Source: Ophioderma brevispina (Eukaryota; Echinodermata; Ophiuroidea; Amphilepidida; Ophiodermatidae). Taken from it: a stretch of 64,000 bases of DNA. A model generated the notes under the pieces. It saw nothing but the letters and a program-made list of their open reading frames with translations, did no database searches and was not told the DNA's origin. Of this stretch, positions 35,149 to 45,470 are shown in pieces (within the stretch, counting starts at the first letter, position 1; every line of letters begins with the position of its first letter). The position numbers and the translations under genes are program-made. Location: assembly GCA_023653785.1 (NCBI GenBank), contig JAMKCH010084969.1, positions 1-64,000 on the forward strand, read 5' to 3'.

Positions 35149-35567
35149 TTGCTGTAGAAGTGCCACTGTGAAAGTAATTATAGTCTGCCAGGAGTCACAG
35201 TCGGGGCTCCATAGACGACAACAGAATAAAGTGTGAAACTAATGTTGCGTGAAGAGTCAACTGAATCGAGCGCCCTATTCTTTACCGTTGTAGCCGGACT
35301 ATGAGTACGCCGGACTATAATTACTTCTACACCACATTGTTCTAAGATTTGTTTGCCTCAGCAATTGGTCCAAACAAATCACAGGGCTTATAGTGCAGGG
35401 TATTCAAACTTGGCATTGTGTAGCATGTGCCGACTGATTTGTGGGGACTATTGCTGGGAAACAAATCCTATTATGTGGCACTTCTACAGCAAATTCAAAT
35501 TTGCTGTGTAAAAGTGTACCCTGTAAGCCCTGTGATTTGTTTGGACTGATTTGCTAGGGCAACAAAA
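35149..35567. repeat. Nested and overlapping inverted repeats
   Basis: TTGCTGTAGAAGTGCCAC (35149-35166) pairs perfectly with 35475-35492. A second inverted pair joins about 35346-35395 (with CCAAACAAATCACAGGGCTTA) to about 35510-35567. A third joins AATTATAGTC near 35178 with its complement near 35320. Nested insertion of two foldback or MITE-type elements is likely. Confidence 0.65.
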
Positions 35568-35580
35568 GGCGCAAGGCCTG

Positions 35581-35869
35581 CAGGGGTAGAATTTGGCACG
35601 AGTCTGCGAGTCGACTCACGCAGACTGATTTTGATAGAATTGATACACTAGAAACATCGGACATGTGTTGATATTCAACTCACATCTCTCAAAATTCTAA
35701 GATTGTGACCGATGCAGATTTACTAGTACAATTTTAAGCCAATTTTGGGACTCCTGCAAAACTGTAGGGGCCTACTACAAGAAATTTGTGTGATTCCATG
35801 GACTCGCACTAAAATATATTGCGAGAGTCCACTTGGACTCACGCGGCTCTTTACGAAATTCTACCCCTG
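35581..35869. mobile_element. TIR MITE (CAGGGGTAGAATTT ends)
   Basis: The left end CAGGGGTAGAATTT is repeated inverted at the right end (AAATTCTACCCCTG, ending 35869). Flanking direct GGCCTG repeats (35575-35580 and 35870-35875) look like a target duplication. CAG-starting ends suggest hAT, although 8 bp rather than 6 would be expected. An inner CGAGTC/GACTCG hairpin adds palindromic character. 289 bp, no open frame. Confidence 0.65.
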
Positions 35870-36391
35870 GGCCTGGATGAAAGAAATCAATCAAGCCTTT
35901 AAGGAATAAAGACTATAACCCCATTCAACTCTATTCATGATTTCCAATGATTATTTCGTGTTGAAATTACATGAAGGAGTAAGCCAACAATCATACTACG
36001 TGGCACCTTTAGTGTGAATTGATGGAAATGTTAATGCTGCTTCTATATAGCCACCTCTTAGGTGGCGAGGAAGGGGAGTAGAGAGAAAAGACTCCATTAA
36101 TTGGCAATGGGAAAGATTAATAGCTCCAAAGACTTTAATTAGTCAATAGTTGGTGAATAGGTTATGAAGTTCTGGTTGAATATGTAGTTGGGATTGGAGG
36201 TATTTGGAATTTAGGTGGAATATTTGATTCAAGTGTAAAGGTTATGAAAGTAAAGGCACCAGAACTGCTGGACTTAACATATCTCATTATATTAAGCTAC
36301 AGTCATTATAGACAGACAAGTGATGGGTATAATAAAGTCAGGCTTCCACCGTGATATGGCATTCAAAGCTTATACCGTGACTAAAAACTTG
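35870..36391. other. Unremarkable stretch
   Basis: Only a small palindrome around 36051-36068 (AGCCACCTCTTAGGTGGCG) stands out. No gene or element recognised. Confidence 0.4.
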
Positions 36392-36604
36392 TACTGTATA
36401 AGTGGAAATTTCCGCATACAGATATTTTCGCGATTTTAACAGTTTTGCCAAATGTGCGAGAAGTTAATTTCACGGTATTGACATCAATGCAATACAAATC
36501 TATTGGAAAAAGTTATTTTTGCGAGTTTTTATTTTCACGTTTTTATGTTCACTGGTGAAATTCGCGAAAATAAAAACCTCACGAAAATTTCCACTTATAC
36601 AGTA
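36392..36604. mobile_element. Tc1/mariner-type MITE
   Basis: Perfect terminal inverted repeats, CTGTATAAGTGGAAATTT at the left and its reverse complement at the right, are each bounded by TA, giving a TA target duplication. The 213-bp body has several CGCGAAA/TTTCGCG motifs and no open frame. Confidence 0.8.
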
Positions 36605-36806
36605 TGTGCTCTTTAGAATGGATCTACCCACATCACACAGTCAGTATTGCTTCTCTCCATTGGTTACCTAGTTATGTGTAGTCTAAATCTTGCTCTGAAC
36701 CCAATAGGCAAGAATTCTTGGTATTTGCTTTTTAGTTTGACCGATGCAATCGGAAAGACTGTGTCAGCATGATTCATATCTGTTTGTGTGTCAACATTTA
36801 GTTTAC

Positions 36807-37311
36807 ACCTTTTGGTTGACACTTATTCAACCTACTATAACTTTTTAGTGCCGAGATGGAGCAAGTTCATTCTTGGGATGCTTATACATTGAGACAAGGG
36901 GTCTTATGTGGGCTAACAGATGAGGAGGTCCAAGGTCATTCAGGGGTCACTTAGGGTCATATTGCTCTAGTATACCACCTTTTGGTTGACACTTTCAACT
37001 TACTATAGCTTTTAAGTGCAGCTATGGATAGGTTCTTACTTGGTATGCTTAAACATTGAGACAATGGGTATGTGGGGTAACAGATGATAGGGTCAAAGGT
37101 CATTCAAGTGTCACTTAGGGTAATTTAAATTGCTCTAATATGCACCTTTGGTTGACATTTTTTCAACGTACTATAAGCTTTTTAGTGCAGTGATGGATCA
37201 AGTTCATGCCTGGTCTGCTTATGCATTGAGACAAGGGGTCTTATGTGGGCTAACAGATGAGGAGGTCCAAGGTCATTCAGGGGTCATCTAGGGTCATTAT
37301 ATTGCTCTACA
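36807..37311 (+). repeat. Three-copy tandem repeat of about 167 bp with AGGTCA sites
   Basis: Three copies start near 36807, 36975 and 37141, each with CACCTTTTGGTTGACA, TACTATA...TTTTAGTGC, GCTTATACATTGAGACA, a TATGTGGG block and GTCCAAGGTCATTC / GGGGTCA. Copies 1 and 3 are closest to each other. Similar in style to the AGGTCA-rich arrays at 26 kb and 44.3 kb but not homologous throughout. Confidence 0.85.
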
Positions 37312-37899
37312 CTTATTCTTTGACCACATATCGGACAATCTATTTGGGACTGCTTGTATCAACTCTGATGTTATTATGTATTGTGTACTATATAGCTCTT
37401 GTTGTATACATGAGTAGTTGGAATTTATCTTTTAAGTTTATGCTTTTATAAAATAGCAATATCATTTTATCATGTCTGTGACACTGAAAGACGAAGATGG
37501 AGAATATCTGTACCAGCTTCCAAGTAACCAAATCTGAGAAAAACAACAAACCATAGAACTTATTCACTTGAAAACACCTTTTGGTTGTTTACTTAGTTAC
37601 ACGCATTGTGAAATTACCAGTTGCCATGTTTGAGAGGCAAATCGGGAAATCAATTTCTAGTGCAGCCTAGAAGCTCACTTAAGCAAAGGGTGGGGGAAGT
37701 TAAATGAAGGTCAATTTTACTTGATACTTTCAACAACAAAATACATATTTAGAGGTAATGTGTGGCTTTTCTCCAGGGTGGTCCCCCTTTTTTTTGAAAG
37801 AAACAACATGGCATAATTCACCTTATCTCTTCTTTCCAAATACATGTTTATACAAATCCAAGATAACAAGCTTGTTTTGAGCCCATTTGTTTGATGCAG

Positions 37900-38001
37900 G
37901 ATAAACCAATAGCTATGCTTACGTGTGGAAGCTTAATAAAGAAGTTTGATATTAACTCATTGAAGAATCCACAACTTGACAGGATTGTTATTGCATTTGA
38001 G
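37900..38001 (+). CDS. Candidate internal exon, product not recognised
   Basis: A clear acceptor (TTTGTTTGATGCAG) and donor (GAG/GTAAAA) bracket a 102-nt block, phase 0 at both ends, reading DKPIAMLTCGSLIKKFDI then NSLKNPQLDRIVIAFE. It has no stop and a balanced, helix-like amino-acid make-up, unlike the low-complexity frames elsewhere. I do not recognise the family. A possible upstream partner at 37457-37523 (AAAATAG acceptor, reading MSVTLKDEDGEYLYQLP, donor CAA/GTAACC) ends in phase 1, which would create a stop if joined directly. So they are not adjacent exons unless an indel is present. No downstream partner was found before the separate start at 40310. Confidence 0.35.
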
Positions 38002-38354
38002 GTAAAACATCCTTCCCAGGGTTTGAAATCAGTAAAAAATGTCTGCACATTCACAGCAGCATCACATGCATGAGGGAGGCAAAATTTAATGTTGACCTGG
38101 CTATATTGTGAGATTTACTCGTCGCCAGAATGTATAACTAAGGTATAACGTGGTATACAAGTACTCGCCAAACATACCAAGAAACGATTTGGCTGTGTGA
38201 GCGATTTAACCATATGCCCAAGACAATTTCATGTAACTCTCAAGATTCAACATGCTTACAGAAATAATCCATATCTGAGACATGAGGTGGCATGAGAGCC
38301 CCTAGGATACTTGGTACAAAAGGGTAGATACATATGTGCTGCTGATATCAGTAA

Positions 38355-38585
38355 AATTTTCACCCTCTTATTGTGATGATGGTGCATTTTTGGTAAACGT
38401 TTCATATAGAAGTCCCAAGGATGCAAGTGAGGTATTGCAATTGATATAAAGTCACTCCACCCGTATGATGTTGTTGCAGTCGTGCTTGACAGATAAATGG
38501 CAATACCTGTTTGCATTCCTTGGGACTTCTATGTGAAACATCTACCATTTTTTTCTATGCTGCTACTATTAAGAGGGTTATTTTT
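38355..38585. repeat. Imperfect foldback repeat
   Basis: GTTTCATATAGAAGTCCCAA with GGATGCAAGTGAGGTATTGC (38398-38437) is matched, inverted, by GCAATACCTGTTTGCATTCC and TTGGGACTTCTATGTGAAAC (about 38500-38540). Outer parts (ACCCTCTTATT / AATAAGAGGGT-like) extend the pairing more loosely. The loop is about 60 nt. Could be a MITE; no target duplication seen. Confidence 0.7.
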
Positions 38586-39949
38586 TGCCAAATATTAAAT
38601 ATTAATCGGTTATTTAACTTGGGTTTGGGTTAGAGCAATAGGTGCCGATCAAATGGTTAATTTTTGGCAAGACAACTGTACCAATTAAAATTTAAGACTT
38701 TTGGGGCAAGTTTTCCACATGTACCCTTAAAAGTTCGACATGTAACCAATGTATTTCTGGACATTAGGGTTAGGGTAACGGCTCATAAATTCACAAAATT
38801 GTTTCCTGAGATTTTAAAGGGGTAACTATGGATCTTTCAAATATTGGTTAGATAACTATGCCATGGATATGGAATTGGTTGTATTTTTGTACAATTTGCT
38901 TCACCCCTTCTTGAGATTAGATCAATTTATTCAACCCATCAAGGCACACTTGTACCAATTTTGCACTTCAAGTTATAGGTACCCTCACTCATTACCCCAT
39001 GGGCATGCGAGCAGCACTTTGGTATGTATGAGGCACAAATGAGACAATCCTAGTCCTCTTCCATGTCGTGTTAATAGTGCTGTTGATTACTTCAAATATT
39101 TTTATAAATAAAATTTATGGGATGTAAAAAAGAAAAAGACTGGAAGATGTGAGGTGTAATATTTGTAATATATGGCGTATGTCATTGATATTTTTTTACT
39201 ATGATAATAATTTTTAACATCTGCTGAACATCATAAGCAATTATTAGTCTAGTGGTTAGCGCAAGGCCAGAGTTGTATTGGACGGCTCATTATTTTTTTT
39301 TTTTGTACAGATGTAAAGATTATAGGCAGGCAAATATTGATAACTATAGCACTGTCATACATCTGGATGACACTTTCCCGGACAAGTGGGAGTTATGATT
39401 AATACCCCTTGGGAAAAATGATAGCTGCTTTGTCATAATTACAGCTATTACATTGATAATCTGTATTTTTCATATTTGTGACCGTCCAACGACGAAGGGC
39501 TGTAACGCGCCGCCGATTGTTGATTTGAGCTTAGGCAATTATGTACAGGTCATAATCTCATGATTTTGAGATTTTTCAAGAAATTAAAATATACAAAACC
39601 TTCTCAATAGTCACACAAAAATAATAATCAGAGCCAACTATTATTCCTGAAGTTGATAAATCCAACATTTTGAGGGGTAGTCATTTCAGAAATTATCCCA
39701 AATTGTCAGTAAACTTGACGAAAAGAATGTTCAATGCCATGATTCTCAAGCGCCACTCGGTAAACACACGTACACTTGACCGGGCAAAAATGTGCTCAAA
39801 CAAAACCTGAGAATTTGACCTTTCTAGTTTAGCAGTTGCGAAGCTACGTTTGACGATTTGACCAATTAAAAGAACGTTTTAAAGGGCCTTTGGCTGCTGC
39901 AAAAACCTGGTTACTAAGCAGGCGAAAGGAGAAACCAGATTGGTTTGAA
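38586..39949. other. AT-rich stretch, nothing firm
   Basis: No gene recognised. A tRNA-like fragment (TCTAGTGGTTAGCGC, about 39249) lacks a B box. TTGGACGG at about 39279 and CCGTCCAA at about 39481 form a short inverted pair that may mark a decayed element. Confidence 0.35.
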
Positions 39950-40309
39950 ATTGTGCCACGTGACCTTGTAACAGCTTGTGAGACCCACGATACACTTCAG
40001 TCGCAGCGAGCGATGGACGTGCGCAGCCGAAGTACCGGATTCGACCCTTGATCAAGTGTCACGTATGATCACGAGCGAGAAGAAATCGCTCGCTGCGACT
40101 CTGGAAGTTTAATATGACTTTCGTGTGAGAGAAATGTCGACGTTTGGATCAGCTGCTTCGCATTCTTTACAAAACACTCTCTTGTACGCGGAATAAATAC
40201 GTTTATATATAATCTAACCACTTTTGAGGTTATATTATTCATATTAATTAGGTTGGCAAGGTGATGATGCGACTTGCTTTTTGTTTGTTGTATTGCCGTA
40301 TTTTGGGGC
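39950..40309 (+). promoter_or_regulatory. Putative promoter region of the gene starting at 40310
   Basis: A local CpG-rich patch (about 39955-40110) has a perfect E-box CACGTG (39957-39962) followed by TGACC. A perfect inverted repeat GTCGCAGCGAGCGAT (40000-40014) pairs with 40085-40099. A TATA-like TATATATAA (40204-40212) lies about 100 nt before the first ATG. These are consistent with a promoter and short 5' UTR, but none was tested and the inverted repeat might equally be a MITE end. Confidence 0.3.
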
Positions 40310-40370
40310 ATGGAGCCGGGATCGTCTAGTGCCACTGGCAGGGTCGTTGTACAGAGTACAACGAGCGTTG
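40310..40370 (+). CDS. First coding exon of an unrecognised spliced gene
   Basis: An ATG in good context (GGGGCATGG) opens a frame MEPGSSSATGRVVV-QSTTSV that runs into a consensus donor (GTTG/GTAAGC) after 61 nt, ending in phase 1. The next acceptor with a compatible open frame is at 42051, where the two bases GT complete the codon to Gly and the frame stays open for 30 codons. That phase agreement supports splicing. The N-terminus is Ser/Thr-rich and presumably disordered; no signal peptide is seen. The family was not recognised. The upstream CpG-rich patch, E-box and TATA-like element fit a promoter position. Confidence 0.45.
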
Positions 40371-40491
40371 GTAAGCCTAGTAATTAATGCTGAAATGTTA
40401 ATGAGCTTTGTAGCATTTTATGATGTGTTAACAAGCTAACTCCTTGTTTTGTTTACCCCTCTTGCGTGCCATTTTTGATTTTTTAATATTG

Positions 40492-40545
40492 TTATTTTTT
40501 TTATTTTTTTTATTTTTTTTATTTTTTTTATTTTTTTTATTTTTG
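40492..40545 (+). repeat. (ATTTTTTTT)n microsatellite
   Basis: Five to six near-perfect units of an A followed by about eight T. Located in intron 1 of the putative gene starting at 40310. Confidence 0.9.
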
Positions 40546-42050
40546 GTTTATTTTATTATATTTAGTATTAATTAAAATAATAACCAAATAATTTTATAGA
40601 TAAGTTTGCACAAATTTTAACAATGAAAATGTTTTGAAATTTTAGTAGTATTGTGACAGAACCAAATGTGTGTCATCCCAAAATATAAGTACCCTTGTAT
40701 ATTAATTATGCAAAATTGTGTACAATTTACAAATGTAATTAAAGTTATGAATGGAATGTATTTCAATAAATTAGGACATCCTTGAACATGTAATAAAACG
40801 TTTTTTTCGTTTCATGATAAAGCAAACATGCCAAACACATTTTGCACTTGAACATGACGGTTATTGTAAGTTTATGCATTCGCTTCGTAATACCACCTAA
40901 TTAATTATGCAAGAAATTGTGAACCTTGCTATTTTTCTTGTTTAATTAAATTTCAATGAAGAGTATTTCAACATTATTTACGCAGAGTTTCATGAGGTTT
41001 AAGCATTGGAACAACACCCCGTTGCTATGTTGGTTTGTTTGTGCTTCACTTTAAAATAGGCCTTTTTTGGCATCCTAAACTTGTGGAGGCATTTTTCTCA
41101 GAAACTGTCTTTTTAAGATGCGCCCTCATTGGCTATATTTTGACTTCTGAATATCCACAAATGCATTCATGGTAGTTATCATTTTAAAGTAAGATGCACC
41201 TTTTCAAAAAGGTCTGAAATCGCAAAAAGTCAGAAAAGTCAACTTTACAGCCCTTTTGTGGTGGATGGTCACATTTATTTTTATTTCTTTTTTACCTTCT
41301 CGGAAGTCCTGACCCTGCACAAACATGAACATTACTGTGTATATCTCGATCTACTCTATCCTTTGTACATGAAGGATAAAACTACATACGATACATTTGT
41401 TGGCCAATTTTCGAATTTCCCGCTGACATTATGACTCGTGTTACAAAATGGCGATTTTCACTGCAAAATTACCTGGACCATTCCATGAACTCATGCAACG
41501 CCGCACAGAGCACACACAAGTTTTTGAGTCGATTGGTGTTCTGTCGACTGCTCTCCTGCCATTCATTCACCAATATAGCGATAATTGTTGGTTGACTAGG
41601 TTCCTTGATCCTTGTAGATTGCTAAAATGAATCCCCGGCTTCAAAGTGGGCAGAAATATAAAAAAATCGCTAGTTTTTTTTACGAACCGCCCACTGATTT
41701 TACAGCTTTCGAGTGAAATCTCTGCTTGCAGCGGTCCGCGTTGTGACCAAACGCGGCATGGTAGACTTGATCAAAATCTTGGACTGGCACCATCAGTTTT
41801 GTACTCATTATATAGGTTAGATTGAGTTTTCCTTTGTTTCTTTTTTGGGCAAGTTTTGTAAGAGGTTAGCATATATTTTGACAGTCTGCCGATTTAACTT
41901 ACAGAGTCTACTGCCCTCTATAACTAATTCTCACTTCAGTCGGCCAGGGGGTTCCTGATATCAGGTATTTACTAGATTGTCTGAAATAAATACAATCGAG
42001 TCGAACTTGAATATGATTATTTTTATGGCCAACATTATTTATGATTTCAG

Positions 42051-42142
42051 GTAACGCCGCAGCTTTGAATGAATTGTTATGTAATATTCAATCTGGGCTA
42101 TTCTACCCAAAGTCCGAGGAGAGGGTTAATAATACAAATGGA
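42051..42142 (+). CDS. Second exon of the unrecognised spliced gene
   Basis: The acceptor TTATGATTTCAG starts a block reading (G)NAAALNELLCNIQSG then LFYPKSEERVNNTNG, in frame with the exon ending at 40370. The putative donor GGA/GTGTAG is weak. If it is not used, the frame stops two codons later (GTG-TAG), giving a 53-residue protein. If used, the exon ends in phase 0 and joins 42306 in an open frame. The predicted sequence is helical and charged, with one cysteine and no recognised motif. Intron 1 (about 1.7 kb) holds an ATTTTTTTT microsatellite. Confidence 0.45.
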
Positions 42143-42305
42143 GTGTAGTTATTTGATTAGTAGGTTGTGATTGAGGATGATATGTGGTATCTGGTAATGG
42201 AACATTGAAGAACCGGTGTATGAATGTTGTATATATAAACTAGAAGCAAGTACATCTTCAGCCACAGATGTTTGACCTCATACAAAAATATCTATTAATT
42301 TTTAG

Positions 42306-42437
42306 AAGAATTTAAGGAGTGGCAACACATTTTCGACAACCGATGTAAGTAGGGACATGCAAAAGCTTTTACCCATGGAAAACATTAGAGAAAAGGCCAT
42401 TATGGAATCTGGCATCCAGGTTCGACAAAGAGAATTT
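42306..42437 (+). CDS. Third exon of the unrecognised spliced gene (partial gene)
   Basis: The acceptor CTATTAATTTTTAG opens a frame KNLRSGNTFSTTDVSRDMQK then LLPMENIREKAIMESG and VRQREF, phase 0 from the previous exon. Three donors are possible: GAT/GTAAGT at 42345 (closest to consensus), CAG/GTTCGA at 42420 and TTT/GTACGT at 42438, all in phase 0. The charged helical sequence after the first donor looks coding, which favours a later donor. A possible next exon at 42677-42722 (TTTTTTTAG acceptor, reading IANMAKMILVPYINK, donor AAA/GTAAGA) needs phase 2, so it does not join without an indel. Later exons were not found. Confidence 0.4.
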
Positions 42438-42722
42438 GTACGTTTATCAGCTCCATCTATTTGCCTGTTCCCCATAGAGAGATGTGCAAACTAGATTAAT
42501 TTTGAAAATTATATTTGCCTGAAAGAAATTTTGCACAGGATGTTAAGAGTTGTCAAAAGTGTATCGCTATTGATATTTTCATTTTATTCTGGTCTTGTCA
42601 TAATGTATGAGACTTTCAAACAACTGTGACAACTTAGCAATTTATTTTGAGCCTTTTCGATCTTTATTTTTTTTAGGATTGCTAACATGGCCAAAATGAT
42701 TCTAGTGCCATATATCAATAAA

Positions 42723-45433
42723 GTAAGAGTTGTTACAGGTTTGTAAAAAAAACTACCTAATTCATAGTGTTGGATAAAATAACCATATACTGTAGTGACC
42801 CCTAGTATAGTCCCACTGTTTTTAAACTGAATTCGCTTGACATTAGGGGTGGGATTGTCATGGGATCCAACCTAACATAAAACAAAGCTTCAAAATGATC
42901 AGCTCTTGTCAGAGCAAACTTATCCAGATATTTTAAGTGTCAAATGAGGTGTAGGATTAACAAGACTTAAATGAACTAAGCATAGACCTAATTAATTGGT
43001 AAAGATAATCAAACAACCCCCCCCCCCCCAAAGAAAACTAAAATACCAACCTAAGTATGTAACAAAAATGAACAAAAAATTGCATGCAACTAATTCAGCC
43101 AAAGAAACTTTATGGTCGGTTTGGATTTTATACTAAGATTTTCTACTATTCAGATTCTTTCAAAAAGTAAAGTGAACTTGCGGACTAACTCGGGTGGTAT
43201 GGTAATATATCCAAAGACCATAGCTTATGAATATGTATGAGATGTAACCAAACATAATCAGTATGCTTATTTTTAAATGGTAGCAAATGTGCTCTACCTT
43301 CGTTTGCGACTGCGTTTTTTTCTGTTACAGTCCAAGACCTGAAAATATATTAAAACGTTTTGATATCAGTTATTTGATACGAACAACCTGAAACTATTGA
43401 GTCAGTTTACGGTTTCCAAGCTTCAAGTATGTTCAGTAAATTTGGTCCAGAATCTATGGTTGGTATTCTTGAAAGGGAGACTACCACTTGAGACCTGGGT
43501 TTAAACAGGGTTAGCCTACAAGAGGGACTTTTTCCTTTCAAAATAATGTGAAAGTTAAATAAACGGTGAGAAAATTCCTCTGGATGGCTGGTGTGGGGGG
43601 GTGTGGGGGAAACGGCCAATCCCATGAGGAATTTCTCACCCGTTACAGCACACTGTTAGAGTATGTGTGTAAGAAAAAAAAAGGTCACATCTTGTAGGAA
43701 TACCCTGTTTTAAACGCAGGTCTAAAGTTTAGTATCCCTTTTCACTATAACAACCTAGGAAGGAATCCGGACTACACTGATTTGTGTTTCATAAACAAAG
43801 TGCAATGTTGTGTTTGGTATTAAAAACAATCCCCCATTTGCCTTCATGTGTTGGAACACGGTTAACTATCAATAAAGTTGCCATTGAACACACGTATATT
43901 GTTCAAGGTTTGTCTTTTAGCTAATGTGGACTTTCTTGTTTCACACTAAATAAGCTGATTGCACAAACGTTTTGTCGTTAAAACAAGAGCAGATTCAAGG
44001 TCTTCTACCTTTACAGATAAAGGTAGTGTTTTTAGCCTCTGACCGTGTTATCTGTCGTGTCTATCAAAGGGCAACGCAATATTTTAAGTAGAAAACAATG
44101 AGGTGCAGTGGAATATTTTCGGTTATGTTGCCATTGTAAACCATAGCCAAAACCGTCTTGAATACCCAATGTGCCTGCACAAAAGGGATCAATGTTTGAT
44201 AAAGCTCAACAGCACTTAACAATGGTGTATATTTTTTAACCACAGTCAAAGGGTCTACACTTTCATTTGACAAAAACCCATACTGCGTGAGATGAGCAAA
44301 TTATTTGTGTAGTTTCAGGCGGCAAATCTACACCAATTTGAATCAAAGGTCATGTGCCAAGGTCAAAGGTTATGTGAGTCAAAGTTAAAAATTTAAACGT
44401 AAATTGACATCAATTGAAAAGTTGAAGTTTCATGAAAACCAAACTTGTGTCATAGGTGAAACAGGCGATCCCTATGGTGATGACGTCAAAGGGCATATGC
44501 CAGGTCAATGGTCATGAGCGACCCACAGCTTATATTGGAATATATGAGCACGGGAGCGAGAAACGCGAAATTCTAGTTTTCCTGTTATGTGTTGTGTGAT
44601 GTACCTCATCAAATGACCCGTGTTTGGTTAAAAAAATCCACTGGCAAAGTAGTTTTTTTTTTTGGGGCGGGGGCCATCCACTTATACACTAACGGGAGTG
44701 TGCAAGCCCTTATACATTGAAGGGTTAAGGCAGGGAAGACCACATATGGGGTCTCTTGTCCTCTGTTGTAGTCTGTTGATGTTGTGTGTTGTCTTCTGTT
44801 GCTGAGAAAAAAGGGTTAACATTTGCTGTAATATCTGCATACGTTGATGGATTTAACCAAACTTGAGTCAGGTGCAACACTGGGATCCTCATTTTATTGA
44901 TGAGGTAAAGGTCATGTGAGGTCAATTGTAAGGGTAAGATAGGCTGAAATGATAAGATTGACCCTCAATTGCAATATACAATCTAAGTGCTAACAGGCAG
45001 TGTGCTAATTGGCCAGCGCACGCTACTGAAGCATCGTGTGAGTTATGTGATTTCCTGATGGCAGCATAATAAGAATTGGCCGTCGTCTCTCCCTCCCTCC
45101 TTGAGCATCGAGAAACATTGTGTTGTGCCTTATAAGTTGTGATTATTATACTACCTTATGTAGGTGGTTAGGGGGAATTCGCTTTTAATTCACTTATATT
45201 TTATGGCAAATTATTTCATTTCCCCTAACATAATCCCTTTGATTGCCGGGTTATTCCATTTGGATAACAAATAATCTGAATATTAATTTATGCAAATTAA
45301 GGTTAAATCCCCATAATAACAAAATCTGAAATATTCTTTTACATAAACTCATACTCTAATGAGAATTTTTCCCCCTATTCACTGTTAGAGTTATTATTAT
45401 TATTGAGGTCTATCATTTACAAAACCATACAGC
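42723..45433. other. AT-rich stretch with AGGTCA-bearing repeat near 44.3-44.6 kb
   Basis: No exon could be supported. A C run lies at about 43018-43029. Positions 44335-44580 carry AAGGTCAAAGGTTATG-type half-sites and end GAAATTCTAG followed by T, resembling a canonical Helitron 3' end, but the 5' end was not identified. The remainder is featureless. Confidence 0.4.
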
Positions 45434-45456
45434 AGGCGACACTGTGGTCCGAGGAC
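45434..45456 (+). mobile_element. Solo 3' end of a HINE-type element
   Basis: GGCGACACTGTGGTCCGAGG followed by ACC mirrors the 3' end of the HINE at 53927-53951 (subterminal GGCGAGAC then a GGTTC-GA-GAACC hairpin). Here the hairpin is GGTCC-GA-GGACC. It lies directly before the 5' end of another HINE-type element at 45471, suggesting head-to-tail insertion beside an older end. Confidence 0.5.
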
Positions 45457-45470
45457 CGATGATTTTTGTC

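Noticed and set aside
39241..39510. Decayed element suggested by TCTAGTGGTTAGCGC (tRNA-like) and TTGGACGG/CCGTCCAA
   Set aside because: Inverted match is only 8 bp and there is no B box or target duplication.
42677..42722. Fourth exon (IANMAKMILVPYINK) of the 40310 gene
   Set aside because: Requires phase 2, while all possible donors of the preceding exon are phase 0. Kept only as a note in that exon's entry.
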